DNA of 64,000 nt, from the NCBI GenBank assembly GCA_047967505.1, contig CM106538.1; one strand, 5' to 3'. Positions within the stretch are counted from its first letter, which is position 1; each line of letters opens with the position of its first letter. This DNA comes from Dipteris shenzhenensis. Its lineage: Eukaryota; Polypodiophyta; Polypodiopsida; Gleicheniales. The position numbers were made by a program, and so were the translations under genes. The notes beneath the pieces are model-generated. The model was not told the origin of the DNA. It ran no database searches and saw only the letters and a list, made by a program, of their open reading frames with translations. This document shows positions 1-10,140 of this stretch, piece after piece.

Positions 1-3
1 TGT

Positions 4-217
4 TGCTATGGCTTTCTTACACTACGCAAGCGACATTTTAGCCCTGGCTTTATGGGACATATCAAATCTGATACTTCAGGATGCCCGAATGCTCGTTGTG
101 TTTTTGGATTATTGGTTCTTGATTTGTGGGAACTTTATGGGCCTTCCTATTGTGTTGCTACGGATTTCTTACACTACCCAAGAGACATTTCAGCCATGGC
201 TTTGTGGACATCTCAAA
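4..217. repeat. Diverged direct duplication (about 65 bp, two copies)
   Basis: The stretch at about 4-68 recurs at about 154-217. Both copies share the order ttgctaYgg, ttcttacactac, gacattt and ggcttt, with scattered substitutions. No protein family is recognisable in the reading frames across it. It may be the 3' internal part of the LTR element that ends at 986, but that is inference. Confidence 0.5.
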
Positions 218-805
218 TCGCCCCTCCATACTCATCTTTGGAGTGACCGAAGCAATTTCCTCATACTTTCATCCTTGGTACAATAGAAACGGACACTTGA
301 ATATTTGCTGTGTTCATATACACCACATGAAATCGGTCATTTTATGTGGATTAATTGTGCAAAATATGAAGGCATGATTATAAAGGTTTGAGGAGGTTTG
401 ACCAGGTCGAACTTGGAGACAACAAGCTCTACTATACAGATGAAGAGCTCAAACATCAAACTTGAAGATCTCAAGCCCTGATTATGCATCATCACTATGT
501 CAAACAAGTTGAGATTTCCAGGAAGATTTTTCTATTTTTCACACATACTTTGCACTGTATCATGCACCAAACATAGTGCCTATACTTTGCACTATACTAT
601 GGACAAGTGCTTGTCTTATGTCCTTGTACTATCCACATGCAATTTGCACTGTATCCTCCAGCATTACACTGTATCATTCAAATTCGCATATGGCCATCCT
701 TTGTATATATATTCTCACATAGATATATATAGTGGCTCAGGTCTTTCCCTTGTACTCCCCAAGGGTTTTTTTATCTGTAGCTAGAGGGCCTAGTTTGAGT
801 GGGGG

Positions 806-986
806 TGTTAGAGCTATATATAGCTTGCCCTAACTCAACCTAGTCCTCAAAAGTTTATATATGCCTATGATCTATGAATAGAATCACTTTCTTGGGAGCA
901 ACTCTTGTGTCGGTCTCTCTCCTCTTTCTCTTCTTCTCAACACAACTCTTGTGTCTGTCTCTCTCCTCTTTCTCTTCCTCTCAACA
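806..986 (+). mobile_element. Probable LTR (3' end of a retrotransposon)
   Basis: The segment starts TGTTAGAGC directly after a purine run (gagtggggg) that resembles a polypurine tract, and ends CTCAACA, giving the TG...CA ends of an LTR. It contains TATA-like text (ctatatatagc) near its start. Its last part is a 44-bp tandem duplication (899-942 and 943-986), so the true end could be either 942 or 986. The other LTR would lie left of the window, so no target duplication can be tested. Confidence 0.5.
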
Positions 987-1180
987 TGGTGGCATGCAAC
1001 TATTTCATCCACAATCATTTCTGCACTTGCGGCTATCTGACCACCCAAAATGGCTACCACCCTTTCCACTCCCGGACCATTGCACTTCCCAATCTGTCTT
1101 TGAGGGTCGCCTAGGAAATGTTTGCGCATTCGAGTTCCTGAACCTGTGTACTCTTCATGGCAGATCTTACATCTCCACAT
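987..1180 (-). pseudogene. BED-type zinc-finger fragment, hAT transposase-like
   Basis: The reverse frame encodes MWRCKICHEEYTGSGTRMRK, followed by a His and a downstream GKC. This C-x2-C...H...C layout is that of BED fingers at the N terminus of plant hAT transposases. The frame runs straight into the LTR at 986, so the gene appears broken by that element. No catalytic domain is visible. It could also be a domesticated BED protein fragment. Confidence 0.42.
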
Positions 1181-1250
1181 TTGTGGTAGTTATGAGCGTA
1201 ACTTAGTCGCGGGCTTTTGCACGGTTTCGGCCTCGTTTCTCTAGAGCCAT

Positions 1251-1560
1251 CACAACAAGACAAAGCACCTACAGACGTGCACACAGACGCGTTTATTGAA
1301 CTAAAAAAAAACTTATGGGCGCATCTATTTGCACATCTAGAGACCCGCATCTAACGATGCATCTATATAGCAGACAGACACGCATATAGACACGTAAATA
1401 GATACTCTGCTATAAATTTTAAAAAATAGACAGATGCATCGTGAAACGCGTGTATAGACGCATTTATAAACGGTCTTATAGACGTGCAAATAGACGCTCC
1501 TCGAACAAACAGACGCGTATATAGACGCATTTATAGATGGTTTGATAGACGCACTACATA
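1251..1560. repeat. Subterminal repeats of element E (agacgcgtctatag-type)
   Basis: Degenerate copies of tagacgcgtctatag and its complement recur every 15-25 bp in both orientations. The same motif fills the ends of C (40282-40590, 46390-46666) and D (38956-39180). In CACTA elements such subterminal motifs are the binding sites of the regulatory transposon protein. Here the motif is seen and the role is inferred from the superfamily. Confidence 0.75.
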
Positions 1561-1941
1561 ATATTTTTTAAATTTACAGAATGCTGTGTATGTTGTGTAT
1601 GCTATGTAGTTACAGGAATCCCATTTCCACATTGTGTAATTCAATTCTTACAGCCAACCACATTTTAATTAGCACTCTTGCAAGCATGTCTATAGCCGAC
1701 AATTACAATTGCATATAAAACATTACAACTCCAAAACGTTTAGTTCACAAGGCATTAATTGATAGAACATTGCACAAGAAAATTGAAAGCTCAAAAAGTG
1801 CTTGTATGTACATATAGCACGAAGCTAAGCCACGTCCTATGGCTTCAAGTACCAAAAATAAGAGGAGTGTATATACAAGAGGCACGAATCCAAGCCTGTG
1901 GCTTTAAGTACAAAAAAGAGTAGCTAGCACTACTTCTACGA

Positions 1942-3610
1942 CTAATCTAAGTTCTCCACATCCTCGCTCCCTTCTATGCTCCCTTCTGCGCTCCCTTCTC
2001 TGCCTCCTTCCTCGTCTTCTTCCTCGTCTTCTTGTGCAGGGGCCTGTAAACAAGGGACAACATATATCAATGTATGAAAAATCAAATCTTTACTTATAAT
2101 ATTGACATTATTTAATTACTTTCAAATACCTCTCAGGGGGATCACTATGTATAAACCCTCTATACCACGTGCGTTCAAGGCCTATTTCTAAAATCCCTTA
2201 TCTGTAATTTTTTCATTAATAAAATGTACCCCTTTTCTATACAAATCTGTAAATTTTTTCCAAAACTATTTTAAATAGTCCCTTATGTATATTTATTTTT
2301 GTAAATTTTAGAAATAAAAAATATCCTTCTGTTGAACTCACGTGATAGAGTTACATATGATGAGTGACCCCCCCGAGAAATACCTCGGGGGACGCTCCAG
2401 TAGCCCGGATATACTGCTCCTTAGTAATCAACCCGTCATTATAAAAGTGCTTCCATGTATCTCCTCTGCAATGGTGGCAGTGGTAGGCTGTCTCGACAAG
2501 AGTAGGGTATCTGCCCACGATAGCAAGCTACAAGATGACACAATTTACGGAGGGGTTAGTACAAAGAAACAACCTCCTAATAAACTACATAAACAATATA
2601 ATTTGAGATCGATACTTACAAATTGGGCCTCCCATGATTCAACACCCCCTGCTCCACAATGCACGCTTCCATATTGCTCCATTTGGATCCTTCGTGCCTC
2701 CACGTGCTGCATACTGGGTTCCTCCCTTGCTAACTTCATTGCTTTCTTCCACTCATGCTTGTGAGTGGTGTGGGGCGGGCCCCTTGGTGGTTGACCTCCC
2801 TGGAGCCTAGCAAGCTTCGCTAGTGCCTGCCTCTTAAAAGCGAAGATCTTTTATTGCCAAGTATCGTAACAATCTTTGACTTGGCCCATTTATCTATGAA
2901 CTAAAGATTGGGGGGGTTAGGATACCTAGAGTGAACAGCAGCGAGGGTCTCATCAGCCAATCTCTTTGGCTAGTCTTTGTAGTGGATAAAGCAATCTCTG
3001 TAATTGTTAGCAATTACAGAGTGCATGAAGGCCATGATGTCCTTCCCCCATGCATCCATCAAGATGCCTCCTGTTTGAGTGATGTCATAGAAGATCGTAC
3101 CATCACCCCGAGGCACGTCTAAATCATATGAATCATCCTGGTCCCCACCATACCCCTCCCAAAGCACTGTGCCATGCATCCCCCACTACTCTCCCTGCTA
3201 CTACGCCTGCTACTGTATCGTGTCGAGCTAGTACGCTCGCCACTCGTAGCTAGAGACTGCACGGGACTACATGGACCACTCATAGCTAGAGAACCGAGTC
3301 TTGACTACACAGGAGTACGCCGATGGCTCTGTGAGACAAAAGGACCTCTTGACGGCATGGGGGAAGGGGCATAAGATGGCATGGGGGAAGGGGCTCGGCT
3401 GTGTAGCCGGCTGGGCTGTGCTGACTCCTCTGGGTTAATCTCAGCTGATGTGGGTTTGGGGTGGTTTGGAGTCTATAGTGCCGACTCCTGGGGGGTGTTT
3501 AGAGTACCCGTCATGTAGCCGTATAACTCCCCAGGACTGGGAGGGTGCCCTAAAAGGTTATATAACTCCCGAAAGATGGTCTCTCGAAGATCAAGTGAGC
3601 TTGAAGAGCT
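1942..3610 (-). pseudogene. Second transposon gene of E (Transposase_24/TNPA-like), decayed
   Basis: Read on minus, the region matches the plus-strand gene of C at 44621-46044 piece by piece. First comes a Pro/Ser-rich N-terminal part (about 3610-3290), then the core around GDGTIFYDITQTGG and NNYRDCFIHYKD (about 3180-2890), then the part ending ARRIQMEQYGS (2740-2600). After that come a short exon (2513-2386) and an acidic Glu/Gly-rich last exon (about 2046-1942). The N-terminal part is frameshifted and has stops. A MITE sits immediately beyond the splice donor of the short exon. The protein would be the DNA-binding partner of TNP2, judged from element context. Confidence 0.65.
2132..2377. 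mobile_element. hAT-like MITE, copy 1 (246 bp)
   Basis: Ends are CTCAGGGGGATCAC and GTGACCCCCCCGAG, imperfect inverted repeats of about 40 bp that include CACGTG on both sides. It is flanked by aaatacct at 2124-2131 and 2378-2385. The homologous uninterrupted site in element C (near 45854-45868) has a single copy, which supports an 8-bp target duplication as in the hAT superfamily. There is no coding capacity. Confidence 0.85.
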
Positions 3611-3639
3611 TTCTGGAAATGAACTGGAAAAAAGAAAAA

Positions 3640-3910
3640 AAGAAAATTACTGATGAGTTGAGAAGAGAAAAAGAAGAGAAAAAGAGAGAGAAAAATTACC
3701 ACAAAAAGAGAGGGAAAGAGAGGATAAAAGAGAGAAGGAATGAGAGGCAAATATAGGAAAAGAGAGAAGAAAAGAGAGGCAAATCCTTTTCTTGGAAGTG
3801 AAAGTGGAAAGGGAAAGGGAAAGGGAAGAGGAAAGAGAAAGGAAAGGAAAGGGAAGGGAAGAGAAGAGAAGGGAAGGGAAGGGAAGAGAAGGAAAGGGAA
3901 GGGAAGGGTC
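3640..3910 (+). repeat. Expanded purine tract beside the second-gene promoter of E
   Basis: About 270 bp of almost pure A/G (aagaga, gggaaggga units) lie where element C has only a short pyrimidine-rich leader (near 44560). It looks like local simple-repeat expansion in the leader of the minus-strand gene. The open frames across it are low-complexity artefacts. Confidence 0.7.
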
Positions 3911-3914
3911 TAAA

Positions 3915-4080
3915 AGTGTCGGAGCATGTCTATAGACGCATCTGAGAAGTGCGTCTATTTTTACGTATAATAGCACATCTATAGACGTGGCTATCTATTT
4001 TTGAAAATAGAGTAGATGCGTCTATAGACACACCTGTAGACGTGATTTTAGACGCGCTTCGATAGACGAACTATTCTAAA
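3915..4080. repeat. Internal copy of the subterminal motif between the divergent genes of E
   Basis: Copies of gtctatagacgc-like motifs reappear here, between the promoters of the two divergent genes. C shows the same placement at 43795-43945 and 44360-44545. Promoter-proximal sites identical to the end sites suggest the element's own protein regulates transcription, by analogy with En/Spm TnpA. Confidence 0.6.
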
Positions 4081-4308
4081 AAGTTGAAAAGGACATGTGC
4101 CCGACACAAAAGCGTAACACTGATACCAAAATCATTCGTTTCTTGGATATGACAAAGGACGAATCCAAAGAGAGCAACTTTCAAAGAAGATCAACCGTAA
4201 AGAGACTTACCTTGGATAGAGGTATGGAAGCTTCTTGTCCTTCTTCAAAGTTGCTTCTCTTCCTTGTTCACCCTCTTCTCCTATGTGCTTGGAGATGATT
4301 GTGTAAGC

Positions 4309-4554
4309 CTCGGGTAGGTCACTATGTATAAACCCTCTATATCACGTGCGTTCAAGGCCTATTTTTAAAATCCCTTATTTGTAAATTTTTCATCAATAAA
4401 ATGTACCCCTTTTCTATACAAATCTATAATTTTTTTCCAAAACTATTTTAAATAGTCCCTTATGTATATATATTTCTGTAAATTTTAGAAATAAAAAATA
4501 TCCTTCTGTTGAACTCACGTGATAGGGTTACATATGATGAGTGACCCCCCCGAG
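4309..4554. mobile_element. hAT-like MITE, copy 2 (246 bp)
   Basis: Nearly identical to copy 1 and in the same orientation. Ends are CTCGGGTAGGTCAC and GTGACCCCCCCGAG. It is flanked by the 8-bp duplication gtgtaagc at 4301-4308 and 4555-4562. It lies in the 5' region of the E transposase gene. Confidence 0.85.
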
Positions 4555-4702
4555 GTGTAAGCCTGGAAGTAAGTGTGGGTGCCTGGAGATAAGTGTCAGA
4601 CTGTCGATCTGTTAATAGCAAAGCAAGCAAGCCACGTGAAGCTTATGTGAAGAAAAGCAAAGCAAGCATGCTAAAAGAAGATTCCGTATCCACCATCGCG
4701 AA

Positions 4703-6512
4703 ATGTGGTTGGAGAAAAAAATCAAATGTATGTGTGATCGATGTCGAGGAAACATGTATCGTGCACGCAGGATTACACTCAATCACATCTCAAAGTATGG
4801 AGAATGGGATGCGACCACGAACATGGTAAGTGTTAAAGAGTTAAGGTTGATTGAGATACCTATGTGTGTTCATATGTTTGAGTTATGATCCCATTTTAAT
4901 TTGATACAGGATGCAGTGCCACACCCGCATATGTTGTCCTATGCTCGTCGTGAGGAGGTGAAGCATCGGCGATATGAGGTGGGATCTTCAAGAGGGACTG
5001 TTACGGATGCATGGAGTGATGGTGATAGTAGCCCTCCGCCATTACCTCATGAAGCCATGGAGGAGGAGGTGTTTGATGATATGGTGCGGGATTTATATGT
5101 CCATCAATCTGAAGGGAGGGATGATAGCATGGAGCAGGACGATCTTTTTACCGCAGCATCGACTCCACTGTTTGAGGGGTGCACATTCTCTGTCCTACGT
5201 GCCTCCCTTCAGTTACTAAACTTGCAAACCATCTATGGATGGAGCAATGCAAGTTTGAATGCATTACTCAAGTAAGCTTTAAAGTCTATTTTGCAAACAT
5301 GGTGAATTATGCTAGTGGGTCAATTACTCGAATGCTTTTCCTCATTTATGGTCTTCACGTGCAAGCTATTATGTAAAATGCTTCCAAGGGAGAATAAATT
5401 ACCGACCTCAAGAGATATGGCAAGGCGACATGTGACCTCTCTTGGAGGATTAGATTACAAGTGCATCCATGCATGCATCAACGATTGCGTTTTGTTTCAT
5501 GGACTACATAAGGATGCAAAAGAGTGTCCTACTTGTGGAGAGGCAAGATATAGAGCAGATCTCAAAACTTTGGACGTGCCTCGTAAGGTTCTGCGACATT
5601 TTCCCATAATCCCTCGCATCCAACATATGTTCAAGTGCAAATCCATTGCAGAGCTCATGTCATGGCATTCCTCCCATCGATCAACCGATGGCAAGTGGAG
5701 AACTCCTGCAGACACTCCTGTGTGGAAGCATATTGAAGACACATGGCCAAGCTTCAAGGAAGAACCTAGGATCTTGGGACTTGGATTGGGTATGGACAGT
5801 GTGAACCCATTTGGTCTCAAAAGCACCTCTTACAGTGTATGGCCAGTGATATTGGTGAATTATAATCTTCCACCCTCTATGGCTATTAAGAAAGGACATG
5901 TTATGTTGTTCCTTCTAATTCCAGGGAAACATAAAGTCAAAAATCCTGATGTTTATTTGGAGCCTTTGATTGATGAGCTAGAGATACTTTGGAGAGGTAT
6001 CGAGGTGCATGATGTGAGCAGGCCTCCCTCATCACGAGACTTCAACTGCAAAGTAGTCTTGATGTGGATGATGCATGACTTCCTAGGCTATGGCGAGTGT
6101 TCAGGTAAGCATTGCACTTTTAATTATGAGTAGGCAACCGATGTGGCACCTTGAACCCACCTTCAACTCTTAATTGCATCTATTGTTCAAGTCTCACTAC
6201 ATCGGGTTACCATGCATGTCCTATTTGTGGTCCTTCACTAGTTGCCTCACGGGCAGACGCATTGAATAAGGTCATCTATGAGAATCACCATCGATTTCTC
6301 CCACCTGATCATCCTAGATATGTTGCCCCTTGGAATGAAGTCCTCCCACAATCACTCACTACGGGAGATTGGATGAGAATTTGGGATGGTTCCACGACTC
6401 CTCCACCACTTGGCATGAGCCGGTAAGGGTTTGTAACTATTGTGTGCTATATTGGCTGGAAATAAAGATTGCCCGCTAACACCAGCTTTTGTTTATATAC
6501 TCCATCTTTTAT
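4703..6512 (+). pseudogene. TNP2-type transposase of element E, 5' part
   Basis: Exons follow the intact homologue at 10141-14204. Exon 1 (4703-4826) carries a Cys-rich zinc-finger-like segment with C-x-C-x2-C (KCMCDRC), then donor gtaagt. Exon 2 (4910-5272) is acidic. Exon 3 (about 5364-6104) contains the TNP2 core with CPTCGEARYR and LRHFPIIPRIQHMF. Exon 4 starts near 6190 (TSGYHACPICGPS) and ends at a gtaagg donor near 6422. A further short exon begins after an AG near 6487 and reads SIF up to 6512, where the outer element interrupts it. The frame resumes exactly at 24062. The gene is dead because of that insertion and of lesions in its 3' part. Confidence 0.8.
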
Positions 6513-6627
6513 CACTACAAGGCATAGGCCCTTTTCCGACGAAAATACCGATGCTTTTTACATTTTTTTTTTTTCACCGGCGCAAACGTCGTTATAAAAG
6601 TCGCTAAAAGCATCGGAAAAGAACCGT

Positions 6628-6692
6628 CGCTATATAGCAACACTACAAATCGTTGCTATATAGCGACACTGGTAAACGTCGCTATATAGCAA
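6628..6692. repeat. Type-A subterminal repeats of the outer element, degenerate
   Basis: Three copies of gctatatagc with partly lost flanks (gtcgctatatagcaac, gttgctatatagcgac). The inner element has seven perfect copies in the equivalent place (20452-20636). The erosion agrees with outer being older and immobile. Confidence 0.7.
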
Positions 6693-6959
6693 TGATTAAT
6701 AGAAGTAAAAAAAAAAGTGTTAGTGGGGCCTAACAAGGCCATAGCAAGCCCTGTTTTGCCCTTTTTTTTAATTACAAAATTTCCCTTGCGAAAAGGGTGA
6801 TACAAAATTGCTCAAATGAAATGATCGAGCAACAAAAGGATATACATGTCGAACATATACAACATTGTTTGTTACAAAATTACCCTTTCGAAAAGGGTGA
6901 TACAAAATTGCTCAAACGAGTGGATATACAAAATGACATACATGGCGAAGTATATGCAA

Positions 6960-7125
6960 ACTGCTACTACTACTACTACTACTACTACATATTCGAATCG
7001 TCCTCGTCGTCCTCGTCTTGTTGCCCTGATCCTTGGTCCTCTTGAGCTATGCCTTCTCCCTGATCCTCGTCTTGTTGGCCTGTGATCCTTGGCCCTACTG
7101 ATCGCTCGCCTCTGGTGATGGGATG
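6960..7125 (-). pseudogene. Last exon remnant of the second transposon gene in outer
   Basis: Read on minus, the sequence matches the final exon of the intact inner gene (20002-20175). It begins with cagaggcgagcgatca, then repeats of caaggatcagg, and ends in a gacgattcg tail followed by a GTA/CTA triplet run (6963-6989). A stop follows the SDQ codons, and the upstream core exon is missing. Confidence 0.65.
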
Positions 7126-7130
7126 CGCTT

Positions 7131-9437
7131 ATGCTTATACATGAGCATAAGAACATGAGCATGAAAGAGGGGAAAGAGGGTGGAAAAGAGGAGAAGAGAG
7201 AAGAAGAGGGAACGGAAAGAGAGATTGGAAAGGGGGAAAGAGGGAAAGAAAGAGAGAAGAAGAGGGAAAGTAAAGAGGGAAAAAGAGACATATGCTCATG
7301 CATGAGCATATGTCTCCTTCTCTTATGCTCATGCATACGCATAAGCATGAGCATATGTCTCCTTCTCTTATGCTTATGCTTATGCATAAGCATAAGCATA
7401 AGAGAAGGAGACATATGCTCATGCTTATGCGTATGCATGAGCCTCGCATGAGCATAAGAGAATGAGCATGAAAGAGGGAAAAGAGGGGGAAAAAGAGAGG
7501 AAGAGAGACGAAGAGGGAAAGTAAAGAGGGAAAAAGAGACATATGCTCATGCTTATGCATGAGCATATGTCTCCTTCTCTTATGCTCATGCGTAAGAATA
7601 AGCATGAGCATATGTCTCCTTCTCTTATGCTTATGCATAACAGGAGAGAAGAAGAGGGAACAGAAAGAGAGATTGGAAAGGGGGAAAGAGGGAAAGAAAG
7701 GGAGAAGAAGAGGGAAAGTAAAGAGGGAAAAAGAGACATATGCTCATGCTTATCCATGAGCATATGTCTACTTCTCTTATGCTCATGCATAAGCATAAGC
7801 ATGAGCATATGTCTCCTTCTTTTATGCTTATGCTTATGCATATGCATAAGAGGAGTCTTATGCATAAGCATAAGCATAAGCATAAGAGAATGAGACATAT
7901 GCTCATGCTTATGCTCATGCTTATGCTTATGCTTATGCATGAGCATAAGAACATGAGCATGAAAGAGGGAAAAGAGGGTGAAAAAGAGGAGAAGAGAGAA
8001 GAAGAGGGAACGGAAAGAGAGATTGGAAAGGGGGAAAGAGGGAAAGAAAGAGAGAAGAAGAGGGAAAGTAAAGAGGGAAAAAGAGACATATGCTCATGCA
8101 TGAGCATATGTCTCCTTCTCTTATGCTCATGCATAAGCATAAGCATGAGCATATGTCTCCTTCTCTTATGCTTATGCATAAGCATAAGCATAAGCATTAT
8201 GTTCATGCTTATGCATATACATGAGCATAAGAGAATGAGCATGAAAGAGGGAAAAGAGGGGGAAAAAGAGAGGAAGAGAGAAGAAGAGGGAAAGTAAAGA
8301 GGGAAAAAGAGACATATGCTCATGCATGAGCATATGTCTCCTTCTCTTATGCTCATGCATAAGCATAAGCATGAGCATATGTCTCCTTCTCTTATGCTTA
8401 TGCTTATGCTTATGCATAAGCATAAGCATAAGCATTATGCTCATGCTTATGCGTATGCATGAGCATAAGAGAATGAGCATGAAAGAGGGAAAAGAGGGGG
8501 AAAAAGAGAGGAAGAGAGAAGAAGAGGGAAAGTAAAGAGGTAAAAAGAGACATATGCTCATGCTTATGCATGAGCATATGTCTCCTTCTCTTATGCTCAT
8601 GCATAAGCACAAGCATGAGCATATGTCTCCTTTTCTTATGCTTATGCTTATGCTTATGCATAAGACTCTTCTTATGCATATGCATAAGCATATGCTCATG
8701 CTTATGCTTATGCATGAGCATAAGAGCATGAGCATGAAAGAGGGAAAAGAGGGGGGGAAAGAGGAGAAGAGAGAAGAAGAGGGAAAGGAAAGAGAGATTG
8801 GAAAAGGGGAAAGAGGGAAAGAAAGAGAGAAGAAGAGGGAAAGGAAAGAGGGAAAAAGAGACATATGCTCATGCTTATGCATGAGCATATGTCTCCTTCT
8901 CTTATGCTCATGCATAAGCATAAGCATGAGCATATATCGCCTTCTCTTATGCTTATGCTTATGCTTATGCATAAGAGGAGTCTTATGCATAAGCATAAGC
9001 ATATGCTCATGCTTATGCATGAGCATAAGAGCATGAGCATGAAAGAGAAAAAAGAGCAAGGGAAAGAGAAGAAGAAGAAGAGAGAAGAAGAGGGAAAGGA
9101 AAGAGAGATTGGAAAAGGGGAAAAAGGGAAAGAAAGAGAGAAGAAGAGGAAAAGGAAAGAGGGAAAAAGAGACATATGCTCATGCTTATGCATGAGCATA
9201 TGTCTCCTTCTTTTATGCTCATGCTTATGCTTATGCTTATGCATGAGCATAAGAGCATGAGCATGAAAGAGGGAAAAGAGGGGGGGAAAGAGGAGAAGAA
9301 GAGGGAAACGAAAGAGGAAAAAAGAGGGGGAAAGAGATTGAAAGATTGAACGAGAAGGAGAAGGAGAAGGAGAGGAGGGAATGAAGAGGAGAGAAGAGGG
9401 AAAGAAGAGGGAAGAGAGGGAAAGAGAGGGTTCCTAT
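7131..9437. repeat. Higher-order array of self-complementary ATGCTTATGC/CATGAGCATATG repeats and purine blocks (outer)
   Basis: About eight units of roughly 220-490 bp. Each contains palindromic runs built from gcttatgc, catgagcatatg and gagaaggagacatatg, then a purine block that begins gagcatgaaagaggg (for example near 7158, 7464, 7957, 8238, 8474, 8730, 9034 and 9256). Arms are inverted copies, so strong hairpins or cruciforms are expected. It lies in the leader intron of the minus-strand second gene, between the leader exon at 9527-9566 and the last-exon remnant at 6960. Open frames here (runs of MLMLMHKH) are artefacts. Confidence 0.85.
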
Positions 9438-9445
9438 GCCCATCA

Positions 9446-9476
9446 CTGCAGCTAGTGCTTAAGGCGCTAGCTGCAG
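9446..9476. repeat. 31-bp near-perfect palindrome, copy in outer
   Basis: The arms ctgcagctag and ctagctgcag are joined through a cttaag-like centre (one substitution here). The same palindrome lies at the same distance from the leader-exon donor in inner (15256-15286) and in the duplicated unit (21730-21760). Confidence 0.75.
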
Positions 9477-9526
9477 GCCAATACAAATAAAAAAAATAAC
9501 AAATGGAAAAAAGAGGAAGCACTTAC

Positions 9527-9566
9527 CTGGAATAGTACGTCCCGCTCGATGTTTTGTGGACTGGCC
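9527..9566 (-). other. Non-coding leader exon of the second transposon gene (outer, unit 1)
   Basis: A 40-nt block bounded on minus by acceptor tttgtag and donor gtaagt. It begins ggccagtcc and contains accgagcgggacgta. The same exon occurs at 21811-21850 and, tandemly doubled, at 15124-15205. No ATG is present, so it would be 5' untranslated. Confidence 0.55.
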
Positions 9567-9789
9567 CTACAAAAGAGAGGAGTCTTCTTTCTTTCTTGAA
9601 ATCTCGTTTTTTGTTTCAATCCTTTGAAATCAAGCATGAAAACTAGTACGCAGCTTTAGCAATATAAGGAGAAGCACTCACAAAATGAAATCTCACAAAC
9701 ACTACTACACACGCATCCTATTGCGACGTTTACGTATCGACGATTAGCGCCCGCTTAGCGTTAATCGTCGGTATAAAAATCGGGTGTCG

Positions 9790-9945
9790 TAAATCGTCGC
9801 TATATAGCGACTTTTAATAAGCGTCGCTATATAGCGACGTTAGTACAAGTCGCTATATAGCGACTTTTAAAGGTCGCTATATAGCGACCTTAGTAAAAGT
9901 CGCTATATAACGACTTTTACTAAGGTCGCTATATAGCGACACTGA
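9790..9945. repeat. Type-B subterminal array of GTCGCTATATAGCGAC (inner)
   Basis: Five perfect copies and one with a single change of the core tcgctatatagcga, spaced about 22-30 bp. Each motif is its own reverse complement. These are the probable binding sites of the element's DNA-binding protein at the transposase-side end, inferred from CACTA biology. Confidence 0.8.
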
Positions 9946-10140
9946 GACTATATTATAGCGACGTTTTACAGAGAGGTTTTTTTTTTTTTTTTAGCCTTAA
10001 AATTTATTTTCTTCCAATGACAAAATTTTTTAAATTTTCATACATGTTTCAGCTCATAGAGAAATAAAAAATGAGAGCATGTACATCAAGCCTTTGAAGC
10101 TCATATATTCATGTCCAAGTTGGAGATGAGAAAAATCAAA

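Noticed and set aside
7131-9437. CRISPR-like regular repeats
   Set aside because: Units are self-complementary and vary in length, with no unique spacers or cas genes; a plant transposon intron explains them.
6872-9522. Long overlapping frames on both strands encoding MLMLMHKHKH and SLFFSLSFPL runs
   Set aside because: They are translations of the palindromic and purine repeat array; open on both strands because the repeat lacks stop triplets. Not genes.
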